Of a stretch of 64,000 bases of DNA, positions 19,932 to 30,169 are shown piece after piece. Both the position numbers and the translations under genes were made by a program. How positions within the stretch are numbered: position 1 is the stretch's first letter; each line of letters begins with the position of its first letter. The notes beneath the pieces are model-generated. The model saw only the letters and a list, made by a program, of their open reading frames with translations, was not told the origin of the DNA and did not search any database. Source of the stretch: Lysobacteraceae bacterium PS02340 (GTDB lineage Bacteria; Pseudomonadota; Gammaproteobacteria; Xanthomonadales; Xanthomonadaceae); the NCBI GenBank assembly GCA_029959605.1, contig JASCOC010000002.1, positions 229,209-293,208 on the forward strand. Direction: 5' to 3'.

Positions 19932-20303
19932 ATGGCCAATATCGAATGGAGCGACGGCGCTCCCATCTACCGCCAGCTGAAGGAACGCGTCATCGCGATG
20001 ATGCTCGACGGCGTCCTGAAGCCCGGCGATGCGCTGCCCTCGGTGCGCCAGGTGGCCGCCGACTACCAGCTCAACCCGATCACCGTCTCACGCGCCTACC
20101 AGGAACTCGCCGACGAGGCGCTGGTGGAGAAGCGCCGCGGCCTGGGCATGTTCGTCACCGAGGAAGCCTCGAAGAAGCTGCGCAGCAGCGAACGCGAGCG
20201 GTTCCTGCACGACGAGTGGCCACAGGTGGTGGAACGGATCGAACGCCTGGGGCTGTCGACCCGGGACCTGCTGCAGTCCATCGGCAATGGAGCCAACGAA
20301 TGA
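19932..20303 (+). CDS. GntR-family regulator, YtrA subfamily
   Basis: The ATG at 19932 follows a GGAAGGAG region and gives 123 residues, the size of the YtrA subfamily, which has a winged helix but almost no effector domain. The GntR signature is at residues 10-75: GAPIYRQLKERVIAMMLDG, LPSVRQVAADYQLNPITVSR and ALVEKRRGLGMFV. A short helical tail allows dimerisation. YtrA regulators typically repress their own ABC-transporter operons and respond to envelope stress. The stop overlaps the ABC ATPase start (ATGA). Confidence 0.93.
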   Translation: MANIEWSDGAPIYRQLKERVIAMMLDGVLKPGDALPSVRQVAADYQLNPITVSRAYQELADEALVEKRRGLGMFVTEEASKKLRSSERERFLHDEWPQVVERIERLGLSTRDLLQSIGNGANE

Positions 20304-21175
20304 ACGCCGTCATCGACACCCCGGTGATCACCGCGCGCAACCTCACCAAGACCTACAAGGGCGCGCGTGCGCTCGACGGCACCAGCTTCCAGATTCCGGC
20401 CGGCCGTATCGTCGGCCTGATCGGTCCCAACGGCGCCGGCAAGACCACCGCGTTGAAGGCGCTGCTCGGCCTGATCCGCTTCGACGGCGAGATGTCGGTG
20501 CTGGGCCGCGATCCGCGCACCGAACGCGACGCACTGATGAACGATGTCTGTTTCATCGCCGATGTCGCCGTGCTGCCGCGCTGGATGCGGGTGCGTGACG
20601 CGATCGATTTCGTCGAAGGCGTGCATCCCCGTTTCGACCGTGCGCGCTGCGAGCGTTTCCTCGCCAACACCAAGCTCGGTCCGAAGCAGCGCGTGCGCGA
20701 AATGTCCAAGGGCATGATCGTGCAGCTGCATCTGGCCCTGGTAATGGCGATCGACGCCAAGCTGCTGGTGCTCGACGAGCCGACGCTCGGCCTCGACATC
20801 CTGTATCGCAAGCAGTTCTACCAGCGCCTGCTGGAGGACTACTTCGACGAGCAGAAAACGATCATCGTCACCACGCACCAGGTGGAGGAGATCGAGCACA
20901 TCCTCACCGACGTGCTCTTCATCCAGAACGGCAAGATCGTGCTGGACGCGCCGATGGACGATGTCGGCGAACGCTTCGTCGAAGTGCTGGTCAACGCCGA
21001 ACACCTCGACGCCGCCCGCGCCCGCCGCCCGATCGACGAACGCGCCCTGCCCTTCGGCAAGACCGTGATGCTGTTCGACAACGTGCCCGTTTCCACCCTG
21101 TCGACCTACGGCGAAACCCGCACCCCGGGCCTGGCCGACCTGTTCGTGGCCACGATGAAAGGAGCCTACGCATGA
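20300..21175 (+). CDS. ABC transporter ATP-binding protein
   Basis: The 291-residue ATPase starts at the ATG at 20300, overlapping the GntR stop by four bases. Walker A is GPNGAGKTTALKALLG near residue 40; Walker B is LLVLDEPTLGLD; the switch histidine is in IIVTTHQVEEIEH. The signature motif is degenerate (MSKGM in place of LSGGQ), as in many YtrB-like exporters. It powers the permease encoded next and overlaps it by four bases. The operon context suggests export or envelope maintenance; the substrate is unknown. Confidence 0.93.
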   Translation: MNAVIDTPVITARNLTKTYKGARALDGTSFQIPAGRIVGLIGPNGAGKTTALKALLGLIRFDGEMSVLGRDPRTERDALMNDVCFIADVAVLPRWMRVRDAIDFVEGVHPRFDRARCERFLANTKLGPKQRVREMSKGMIVQLHLALVMAIDAKLLVLDEPTLGLDILYRKQFYQRLLEDYFDEQKTIIVTTHQVEEIEHILTDVLFIQNGKIVLDAPMDDVGERFVEVLVNAEHLDAARARRPIDERALPFGKTVMLFDNVPVSTLSTYGETRTPGLADLFVATMKGAYA

Positions 21176-22218
21176 ATGCCGCCGCCGAACACGTGGACGC
21201 CCCGGTTCCGTCCCGCACATTCGCATCGACCCATCCGACCCACCGCTTCCGTCTGCTGCTGCGGCGCGAGTACTGGGAGCACCGTGGCGGCATCTTCTGG
21301 GCGCCGATGATCGCCGGCGGCGTGTCACTGCTGCTGTCGCTCGGCCTGCTGGTCGCCGGCATCGTGTTCGCCCACAAGGCGGTCGCGGAGGGCAACCTCG
21401 TCCAGCACAACGGCGTGACCATCAACGGTCTGGACCTGGGCACCCTGGCCCAGCAGCTGACCAGCGATGATCTCTACCAGCTGTCGGAAGGCATCACGAT
21501 CACGCTGGCGCTGTCGGCAACCTGGCCGTTCCTGGTGATGATCTTCGTCGCCTTCTTCTACTGCCTGGGCGCCCTGTACGACGACCGCCGCGACCGCAGC
21601 GTGCTGTTCTGGAAGTCGCTGCCGGTGTCCGACACGGCGACCGTGCTGTCCAAGGTCGCGACGGTGACGCTGGTGATTCCCCTGTTCGCCACGCTGTTCG
21701 CGATCGTCATCATGTTCGCGTTCCTGATCGCCCTGAGCATCGCCGCGGCGGCGCACGGCGCCAACCCGTTCCCGCTGCTCTGGGGCAATGGCTCGGTGTT
21801 CCTGTTGTCGGGCCAGTTCCTGGCAGCGATTCCGGTGTATGCGGCCTGGATGTTCCCGACCGTCGGCTGGCTGCTGCTGTGCTCGGCCTGGGCCAAGAGC
21901 AAGCCCTTCCTGTGGGCGCTGCTGATCCCGCTGGCCCTGGGCGTCGCGACGTCGATGACCGGCCTGCTGCAGCTGATCGGACTGGAGCGCCACTGGCTCT
22001 GGGGCAATGTGATTTCGCGGATGTTGCTGGGCACCGTGCCGGTGACCCATCGCGATCTGGCCTACATCCAGTCAGGCGCGGGACCGGCCAACGAGATGTT
22101 CTCGATCCCCGGCTTGTACAGCAACTTCCTCGAGCCCTCGATGTGGATCGGCCTCATCGCCGGCGCCGTGATGATCGCGATCTCCATCCGCCTGCGCCGC
22201 TGGCGCGAGGAAGGCTGA
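21172..22218 (+). CDS. ABC-2 type permease
   Basis: The 348-residue membrane protein has about six hydrophobic segments, at roughly residues 40-65, 110-135, 165-195, 215-245, 250-270 and 315-335. After the first comes a periplasmic loop of about 45 residues (VQHNGVTINGLDLGTLAQQL). A cytoplasmic YDDRRDRSVLFWKSLPVSD segment is typical of ABC-2 permeases and is the likely contact with the ATPase. It partners the 20300 product. Confidence 0.9.
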   Translation: MNAAAEHVDAPVPSRTFASTHPTHRFRLLLRREYWEHRGGIFWAPMIAGGVSLLLSLGLLVAGIVFAHKAVAEGNLVQHNGVTINGLDLGTLAQQLTSDDLYQLSEGITITLALSATWPFLVMIFVAFFYCLGALYDDRRDRSVLFWKSLPVSDTATVLSKVATVTLVIPLFATLFAIVIMFAFLIALSIAAAAHGANPFPLLWGNGSVFLLSGQFLAAIPVYAAWMFPTVGWLLLCSAWAKSKPFLWALLIPLALGVATSMTGLLQLIGLERHWLWGNVISRMLLGTVPVTHRDLAYIQSGAGPANEMFSIPGLYSNFLEPSMWIGLIAGAVMIAISIRLRRWREEG

Positions 22219-22263
22219 GCCACCCCGTTTCTCCCCGCCATCGCCTGATTCCGGAGACCACCC

Positions 22264-22932
22264 ATGAAAGCTGCAGCCGTCACCGCATTCGCCCTTGCCC
22301 TGTGTCTGCCGCTGGCCGCCTGGTCGGCGCCGCCCGAAACCGGCGGTGTGCGCGAGGAAATCCGTCGGGATCTGGAAGACGCCCGGCGTGACATCCGCAC
22401 CGATCTCGCCAAGGCCCGCGCCGAACTCGACACCGAGAACCTCGACGTGACCAACAGCCTGCAGGCCAATGGCGATGCGCGCCGCAACCGCAAGGCGAAG
22501 ACGGAACCGGCGCTGCCGAAGGCCGAGATCACCCCACAGGGCGACTTCCTGATCGAGGGCGAGGCTGTCGCCATCGATGCGGCGCAGCGCCGTCAGCTGC
22601 TCGGCTATCGCGGCATGGTCATCGAGGTTGCCAAGGCCGGTATCGACATCGGCGAGGTCAGTGCACTGGCCGCCGTGGACTCGGTCGACCGCGGCGTGTT
22701 CTCGCTGATGGTCGGTGCGATGACCGGCAGTCTGGAGCGGCGCATCGAGCGGACCGTGCGCAACACCGTCGGCCCCGGCGTGCTGCTGATCTGCGAACGC
22801 ATGCCCGCGCTGCGCGAGGCGCAGCAACAGCTCGCCAGCGACCTGCCGGCCTTCCGTCCGTATGCGCGACTGGAAGCCCGGGACGCCGACAGCTGCCGTA
22901 ACGAGGTCCGCCGCGAGTTCGCGGGGCGCTGA
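22264..22932 (+). CDS. exported protein, DUF2884/YggN-like (paralogue 1)
   Basis: The 222-residue product has GGAG eight bases before its ATG and a Sec signal to about residue 22 (LPLAAWSA). A charged helical segment (VREEIRRDLEDARRDIRTDL) is followed by LPKAEITPQGDFLIEGEAV and IDAAQRRQLLGYRG, the same block as in the 23934 gene, so the two are paralogues. Two cysteines (LLICERMP and DSCRNEV) match the paralogue and may form a disulfide. The layout resembles E. coli YggN (DUF2884), of unknown function; that assignment is tentative. Confidence 0.7.
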   Translation: MKAAAVTAFALALCLPLAAWSAPPETGGVREEIRRDLEDARRDIRTDLAKARAELDTENLDVTNSLQANGDARRNRKAKTEPALPKAEITPQGDFLIEGEAVAIDAAQRRQLLGYRGMVIEVAKAGIDIGEVSALAAVDSVDRGVFSLMVGAMTGSLERRIERTVRNTVGPGVLLICERMPALREAQQQLASDLPAFRPYARLEARDADSCRNEVRREFAGR

Positions 22933-23046
22933 GGTCGCGATGGCCGGACGGCTCGCGCAGACCCATCGATTCAGGGTAGCGTCAGCCACCACGCATCCCG
23001 GCCCCGCACTGCCGCGGGCCGGTCACTTCGCCAGGGAGTCCACGAC

Positions 23047-23901
23047 ATGACGCCAGCTCACACCGCTCGCCCGCTGCTCGCCACGCTCATTGCCGCATCG
23101 CTCGTTTTGCCGTTCGCCGCGCGAGCCGAAGACAGCCCGCAGTGCCGGCACAGCCAGCCGCGCGACCTGGCGCTGCAGCTCGACGGCGTGCGCACGGTGC
23201 GCTTCGAGATCGGCAACAGCAAGCTGCGCGTGGAGGGCGCCGCACGTCCGGACGCGACGCTGCGCGGCCGCGCCTGCGCATCGAGCGAGGCGATGCTGGC
23301 CTCGCTGGTGCTCGAGCAGCAGCGCTCGGGCGACACCCTGACCGTCATCGCACGCCGCACGTCGAACTCGACCGGCTGGATGGGCAACCAGTACGCCTAC
23401 ATGGACCTGTCCGGCCAGGTGCCGGCGAACGTGCTGGTGCAGACCGTCGTCGGCTCCGGCGATGCCTGGGTCACCGGCGTGTCGGCCGCGAGCGCCGATG
23501 TCGGCTCCGGCGATGCCGAACTGCGCCGCATCGAGGGCCGCGCGACCGCCAAGGTCGGCTCGGGCGACATCACCGTCGACGACGCCGGCGAACTCAAGGT
23601 GTTGTCGATCGGTTCGGGCGATGTCGAAGCCCGCGGCATCCGCGGCGCGGTCGAAGTCGGCAGTGTCGGCTCGGGCGACTTCAAGCTCGAAGGCGCCGGC
23701 GGCGACGTCCGCATCGGCAGCCTCGGCTCCGGCGACATCGACCTGCGCGACGTGCAGGGCAGCGTGCACGTCGGCTCGATCGGCTCGGGCGACGTCGATG
23801 CCCGCGGCATCGGCGGCGATCTCGAAGTCGCGGCCAAGGGCAGTGGCGAGGTCTCGCACCGCGATGTGCGCGGCACCGTCAGCGTGCCCCGCAAACGTTG
23901 A
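23047..23901 (+). CDS. exported GSGD-repeat beta-solenoid (DUF4097/GIN-like)
   Basis: The 284-residue protein has a Sec signal (to about residue 27) and GGGAG before its ATG. From residue 135 on it is built from repeats of about 20 residues, each carrying GSGD: seven GSGD copies and one GSGE (VVGSGDAWV, DVGSGDAEL, KVGSGDITV, SIGSGDVEA, SVGSGDFKL, SLGSGDIDL, SIGSGDVDA, AKGSGEVSH). This is the pattern of DUF4097/GIN beta-solenoids, often called putative adhesins or auto-transporter-like proteins. It has no membrane anchor, so it is probably periplasmic. Function unknown. Confidence 0.82.
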   Translation: MTPAHTARPLLATLIAASLVLPFAARAEDSPQCRHSQPRDLALQLDGVRTVRFEIGNSKLRVEGAARPDATLRGRACASSEAMLASLVLEQQRSGDTLTVIARRTSNSTGWMGNQYAYMDLSGQVPANVLVQTVVGSGDAWVTGVSAASADVGSGDAELRRIEGRATAKVGSGDITVDDAGELKVLSIGSGDVEARGIRGAVEVGSVGSGDFKLEGAGGDVRIGSLGSGDIDLRDVQGSVHVGSIGSGDVDARGIGGDLEVAAKGSGEVSHRDVRGTVSVPRKR

Positions 23902-23933
23902 CCTTCCTACAGAGACAGATCCGGAGTCCGACC

Positions 23934-24665
23934 ATGCAGACCTTCCCGTCCCGCGCCCTGCCGCTGGCCCTGCTGCTCGCCTGCGCGGGCACGCTGACCG
24001 CCTGCGGGCGTGACGAAGCACCCGCACCCGCGAGCGGTGACGCCACCACGGCGCCGGCCGAGGAAGGTTTCGTCGCCCGCACCACCCGCCGCGCGCTGGA
24101 AACGGCGCGTCAGGATCTGGTCGAGCAGAACATCAGCGTCGGCGGCAGCGGTGGCGGCGGACTGAACGTCAACGGCTTCCGCTTCGGCGGCGACGACACC
24201 CGCACGTCCAGCCTGCCGAAGGCGGAGATCAGTCCGGCCGGCGACTTCCTGGTCGACGGCAAGACCGTCGAAATCGACGCCGCGCAACGCGAACTGCTGC
24301 TGGCGCATCGCGCCAACATCATCGCGATCGCCGAGGCCGGCATCACGATCGGTATCCAGGGCGCCCAGCTCGGCGCCGAAGCCGCGAAGGGCGCGATCGC
24401 CAGCGCGCTGTCGGGCGAGTCCGCGGACTTCGAGAAGCGCATGGAAGCCGAGGGCGCGAAGATGGAGGCCGAAGCGGACAGGCTGTGCGACAACCTGCCG
24501 CCGCTGCTCGCCTCGCAGCAGGCCCTCGCGGCCGCGCTGCCGGCCTTCCAGCCTTACGCGACGATGGATGCGACCGACGTCGAGGACTGCCGCAAGGACA
24601 CCGTCGTCCATCGCGACAACGAAGCCGCGGAAGCGGATGCCGCGGCGTCGCCGGCGTCGAACTGA
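23934..24665 (+). CDS. lipoprotein, DUF2884/YggN-like (paralogue 2)
   Basis: The ATG at 23934 has GGAG eight bases upstream and gives 243 residues. It begins with a lipoprotein signal ending in the lipobox LTAC (residues 21-24). The core repeats that of the 22264 gene: LPKAEISPAGDFLVDGKTV, IDAAQRELLLAHRANI, and a C-terminal cysteine pair (RLCDNLPP and EDCRKDT). Between residues 60 and 80 there is a glycine-rich GGSGGGGLNVNGFRFGG insert absent from paralogue 1. A strong terminator follows, ending the operon. Confidence 0.75.
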   Translation: MQTFPSRALPLALLLACAGTLTACGRDEAPAPASGDATTAPAEEGFVARTTRRALETARQDLVEQNISVGGSGGGGLNVNGFRFGGDDTRTSSLPKAEISPAGDFLVDGKTVEIDAAQRELLLAHRANIIAIAEAGITIGIQGAQLGAEAAKGAIASALSGESADFEKRMEAEGAKMEAEADRLCDNLPPLLASQQALAAALPAFQPYATMDATDVEDCRKDTVVHRDNEAAEADAAASPASN

Positions 24666-24697
24666 CGCTGACACCCGGCGCTCGCTGGATCGAAACA

Positions 24698-24730
24698 GAA
24701 AAGACCGGCCATTGGCCGGTCTTTTTTTTT
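24698..24730 (+). terminator. strong intrinsic terminator of the YtrA-type operon
   Basis: GACCGGCC (24703-24710) and GGCCGGTC (24714-24721) form a perfect stem, extended by A/T pairs to 13 bp, followed by nine consecutive T (24722-24730). The A-run on the left lets the same hairpin terminate the converging fumC transcript, less efficiently. Confidence 0.9.
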
Positions 24731-24746
24731 GTAAGTGCGCGGTGAC

Positions 24747-26162
<1,416 letters not shown>

Positions 26163-26244
26163 CGATTCGGCTCCAGAGGGGGAATGACTCGGCTGGCACG
26201 GTCGCTGGCGTCGTGTCCGCAGGATACGCGAGGGCCGTACAGGC

Positions 26245-26250
26245 TAAAAT
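26245..26250 (+). promoter_or_regulatory. candidate -10 of purB
   Basis: TAAAAT lies 32 bases before the purB ATG and matches the -10 consensus at five of six positions. I see no good -35 at the expected distance, so the promoter is tentative. Confidence 0.4.
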
Positions 26251-26252
26251 GA

Positions 26253-27665
<1,413 letters not shown>

Positions 27666-27677
27666 CCGTCCGACAGC

Positions 27678-27704
27678 GCGACGCGGACTGAACATCCGCG
27701 TCGC
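27678..27704 (+). terminator. hairpin after purB
   Basis: GCGACGCGGA (27678-27687) and TCCGCGTCGC (27695-27704) form a perfect 10-bp stem with a 7-base loop, 12 bases after the purB stop. There is no T-run. It abuts TAGGCT (27705-27710), a possible -10 for the next gene. Confidence 0.5.
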
Positions 27705-27741
27705 TAGGCTCGCGGCGACTCCACTCGCCGACGGGACCGCC

Positions 27742-28272
27742 ATGCGACATCTTCCGCTGCTGCTCTGCCTCACCGCCTTCTCGTTGACCGCCTGCGATCG
27801 ACAGCCGTCACCGGCCGACGCATCGGCTGGCGCATCGCCGACGCAGGCCGCGTCGCAGGGTGCATCCTCGGCGGTGTCCGGCGTGCTGACCGATCCCGCC
27901 AGCGGGGCGCAGTGCAGCGGCCAGGACGTGGCGATCACCCGAGACGGCTTCGATCTCGTCTTGAACGGCGACTGCGGCGCCGTGGTCATCACGGCGTCCG
28001 ATGGCGCGGTCAATGTCGAACATGCGACCTCTGTGCGGGTGGAAGGCAGCCAGGTGACCGTGCTCAACAGTCGCGTCGGCAACGTCGATGTCCGCGGCGC
28101 CGACAACACCTTGAACCTGACCGAGGTCGACGCGCTGGAGATCTCGGGCGATCGCAACACGGTGCTCGCGCGGCGGATCGACCGGGTGACATTCACCGGC
28201 GCCTCGAACGTCGTCAATCCCGACAACACGCCGGCGCTCGAGGATTCGGGCACCGGCAATCGCGTGATGTGA
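27742..28272 (+). CDS. DUF3060 lipoprotein
   Basis: The ATG at 27742 gives 176 residues starting with a lipoprotein signal (lipobox LTAC, cysteine at 19), then an Ala/Ser-rich linker to about residue 45. The C-terminal part is a short beta-helix of the DUF3060 type: CSGQDVAITRDGFDLVLNG, then repeated strand-turn units such as VTVLNSRVGNVDVRGADNT and LEISGDRNTVLARRID. DUF3060 proteins are envelope proteins of unknown function. The VOC gene begins 16 bases later. Confidence 0.8.
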   Translation: MRHLPLLLCLTAFSLTACDRQPSPADASAGASPTQAASQGASSAVSGVLTDPASGAQCSGQDVAITRDGFDLVLNGDCGAVVITASDGAVNVEHATSVRVEGSQVTVLNSRVGNVDVRGADNTLNLTEVDALEISGDRNTVLARRIDRVTFTGASNVVNPDNTPALEDSGTGNRVM

Positions 28273-28288
28273 CGCGGCACGCCGGCCC

Positions 28289-28687
28289 ATGCGCATCCTG
28301 CTCAATCTCGACGTCGACGATCTCGACCGCGCGCTGGCGTTCTACGTCGCCGCGTTCGGGCTGACGCCCGGGCGGCGCTTCGGCGAACACGGCGTGGAGC
28401 TGATGGGCGCCGATGCGCCGCTGTATCTGCTGCGCAAGGCGGCAGGCAGCACCGGCGCAGGCAACGCACCGCGTGACTACGCACGGCACTGGATGCCGCT
28501 TCACCTCGATGTCGTCGTCGACGATCTCGATGCGGCGTTGACCCGGGCGCTCGCCGCGGGCGCCGTGCAGGAAGGCGCCATCCGCGACGAGGCTTATGGG
28601 CGGATCGTGCAGTTGGCCGATCCGCTCGGACATGGGTGGTGTCTGCTGGCATTCAGTGCGCGCGGGTATGACGCGGTTGCGGACTGA
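28289..28687 (+). CDS. VOC/glyoxalase-family protein
   Basis: The 132-residue protein has two beta-alpha-beta-beta-beta units of the vicinal oxygen chelate fold. The first is MRILLNLDVDDLDRALAFYV, with GVELMGADAPLYLL; the second is LHLDVVVDDLDAALTRALAA, ending in VQLADPLGHGWCLLAFS. Members include glyoxalases, dioxygenases and antibiotic-binding proteins. The exact function cannot be read from sequence. It is probably co-transcribed with the DUF3060 gene. Confidence 0.8.
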   Translation: MRILLNLDVDDLDRALAFYVAAFGLTPGRRFGEHGVELMGADAPLYLLRKAAGSTGAGNAPRDYARHWMPLHLDVVVDDLDAALTRALAAGAVQEGAIRDEAYGRIVQLADPLGHGWCLLAFSARGYDAVAD

Positions 28688-28801
28688 CGCGAAGCGCGAG
28701 ATCGCCGGATCTGCTCGGGTCACCGCCGGCGGCGCGTCACAGCAGCGCGAGGCGCAGGTCATGCCGTGGTCTGTCGGGCGCCGGCAAGGTCAAGGCACTG
28801 G

Positions 28802-28821
28802 ATTCCGGCCTTCGCCGGAAT
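28802..28821. repeat. REP-like palindrome, copy 1
   Basis: ATTCCGGC, loop CTTC, GCCGGAAT, followed by GACGG. It has the same layout as the copies near 37.8, 42.0 and 44.5 kb: two 8-base arms, a 4-base loop, GAT on the left flank and GAC on the right. It lies in the 261-bp gap before the ribosomal oxygenase gene, which otherwise holds only a probable promoter. Confidence 0.65.
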
Positions 28822-28934
28822 GACGGAAACTGAAGGGCGCACCGGGTTGACCGAGTGCCTGCAGGCTCGTCCGGATGCGCGACGAGTGGCCTTCCAGCAC
28901 CTCCAAACCCGTCGAGCCCGTCCCCGTTTTCGCG

Positions 28935-28940
28935 TAGGCT
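28935..28940 (+). promoter_or_regulatory. candidate -10 of the ribosomal oxygenase gene
   Basis: TAGGCT ends only eight bases before the ATG at 28949. If it is the -10, the transcript would start at or within a base or two of the start codon and be leaderless. No Shine-Dalgarno sequence is visible, which agrees. Confidence 0.35.
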
Positions 28941-28948
28941 CCCCGCCC

Positions 28949-30169
28949 ATGAGCAGAGCCCCCCTCCCCTTCGAAATCGACGCCCGCCGCTTCGCCGGCG
29001 ACGGCCCGCTGGGCATGCCCGCCGAACAGTTCCTGCGCAATTACTGGCAGAAGCGGCCCTTGCTGATCCGCAATGCGTTTCCGGACCTTGAAAGCCCGCT
29101 GCAGCCCGAGGATCTCGCCGGTCTGGCCTGCGAGGAGGTCGCGCTGTCGCGCCTGATCCGTCACGACCGGGCGCACGATGGCTGGCAGGTCGAGACCGGA
29201 CCGTTCGACGAGGACCTGTTCCCCGGTCTCGGTGATCGCGACTGGACGCTGCTGGTGCAGGACGTCGACAAGTGGGACGCCGATGTCGCCGCATTGCTGC
29301 CGCATTTTGGGTTCCTGCCGCGCTGGCGCATCGACGACATCATGGTCAGCTTCGCCGCGACCGGCGGTTCGGTCGGCGCGCACGTCGACCAGTACGACGT
29401 GTTCCTGCTGCAGGGCCAGGGCCACCGCCGCTGGCAGATCGACGCGTCCGACGCGATGGGCCGCGGCGTGCCGCCGCAGGCGTTCCGCGACGATGTCGAA
29501 CTGCGGCTGCTGCGCGAGTTCACGCCGACCCACGAGTGGGTGCTCGGTCCCGGCGACATGCTGTATCTGCCGCCGATGGTGCCGCACCACGGCGTGGCCG
29601 AGGATCCCTGCCTGACGTTCTCGGTCGGCATGCGCGCGCCGTCGGTCAGCGAACTGATGGGCGACTACATCGACACTTTGGCCGCGGACGCCGACGAATC
29701 GATCCGCTATCACGACGAGACCCTGCAGCCGCCGGCCGATCCGAACGAGATCGATGCCGACGCGATGGCGCGCGTGGTCGAAGCGCTGAACGTGATGCGC
29801 ATGCGGGATCCCGATCGCCTCGGCGACTGGTTCGGCAGCTTCATCACCGGCTACCGCAACGCGCAGCAGGTCGTCGCCGGCGGCGCGGCCCCGCCGCGCA
29901 TCGAACTCGAATGGCTGCTGTCGCAGGGCCAGGCGGTGCTGCACCGCAATCCCTTCAGCCGGATGGCCTGGCGTCGCGCCGGAGACGGCGCACGCCTGTT
30001 CGTGTCGGGCACCGCTTGGCCGCTGCCGCTGCGCGATGCGCGCACGCTGGCCGCCGAAGCGCAGATCGACGGCCGCGCGTACGCGGCGCTGTCGGGCGCG
30101 GGACGCGAGACGGTGCTCGAGCTGCTGGCCGAGGGCCACTACACGCTGCTGGACGCGGATTCCGAATGA
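28949..30169 (+). CDS. roxA: ribosomal protein-arginine oxygenase, JmjC-type cupin (RoxA/YcfD)
   Basis: The 406-residue protein is a 2-oxoglutarate/Fe(II) oxygenase of the YcfD type, which in E. coli hydroxylates an arginine of ribosomal protein L16. The N-terminal signature is FLRNYWQKRPLLIRNAFPD. The iron ligands are His145 and Asp147 in AHVDQYDVFLLQ and a distal histidine (213 or 214) in MVPHHGVAEDP; the GQGHRRWQID stretch also belongs to the cupin. A C-terminal winged-helix-like region completes the family layout. The ATG at 28949 matches homologues. The GNAT gene overlaps its stop by four bases. Confidence 0.9.
   Translation: MSRAPLPFEIDARRFAGDGPLGMPAEQFLRNYWQKRPLLIRNAFPDLESPLQPEDLAGLACEEVALSRLIRHDRAHDGWQVETGPFDEDLFPGLGDRDWTLLVQDVDKWDADVAALLPHFGFLPRWRIDDIMVSFAATGGSVGAHVDQYDVFLLQGQGHRRWQIDASDAMGRGVPPQAFRDDVELRLLREFTPTHEWVLGPGDMLYLPPMVPHHGVAEDPCLTFSVGMRAPSVSELMGDYIDTLAADADESIRYHDETLQPPADPNEIDADAMARVVEALNVMRMRDPDRLGDWFGSFITGYRNAQQVVAGGAAPPRIELEWLLSQGQAVLHRNPFSRMAWRRAGDGARLFVSGTAWPLPLRDARTLAAEAQIDGRAYAALSGAGRETVLELLAEGHYTLLDADSE

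Noticed and set aside
23450..23880. CRISPR or tandem DNA repeat
   Set aside because: The periodic ggctcgggcgac-like pieces are the codons of the GSGD protein repeats; they are not identical and there are no spacers.
27678..27704. Regulatory operator for the DUF3060 gene
   Set aside because: The perfect stem lies directly after purB and fits a transcript end better; no regulator gene is nearby.
28289..28687. Antibiotic-resistance call (bleomycin-binding or similar) for the VOC protein
   Set aside because: Only the general VOC fold is visible; no residues specific to a resistance family could be matched, unlike the FosX-like gene at 58782.
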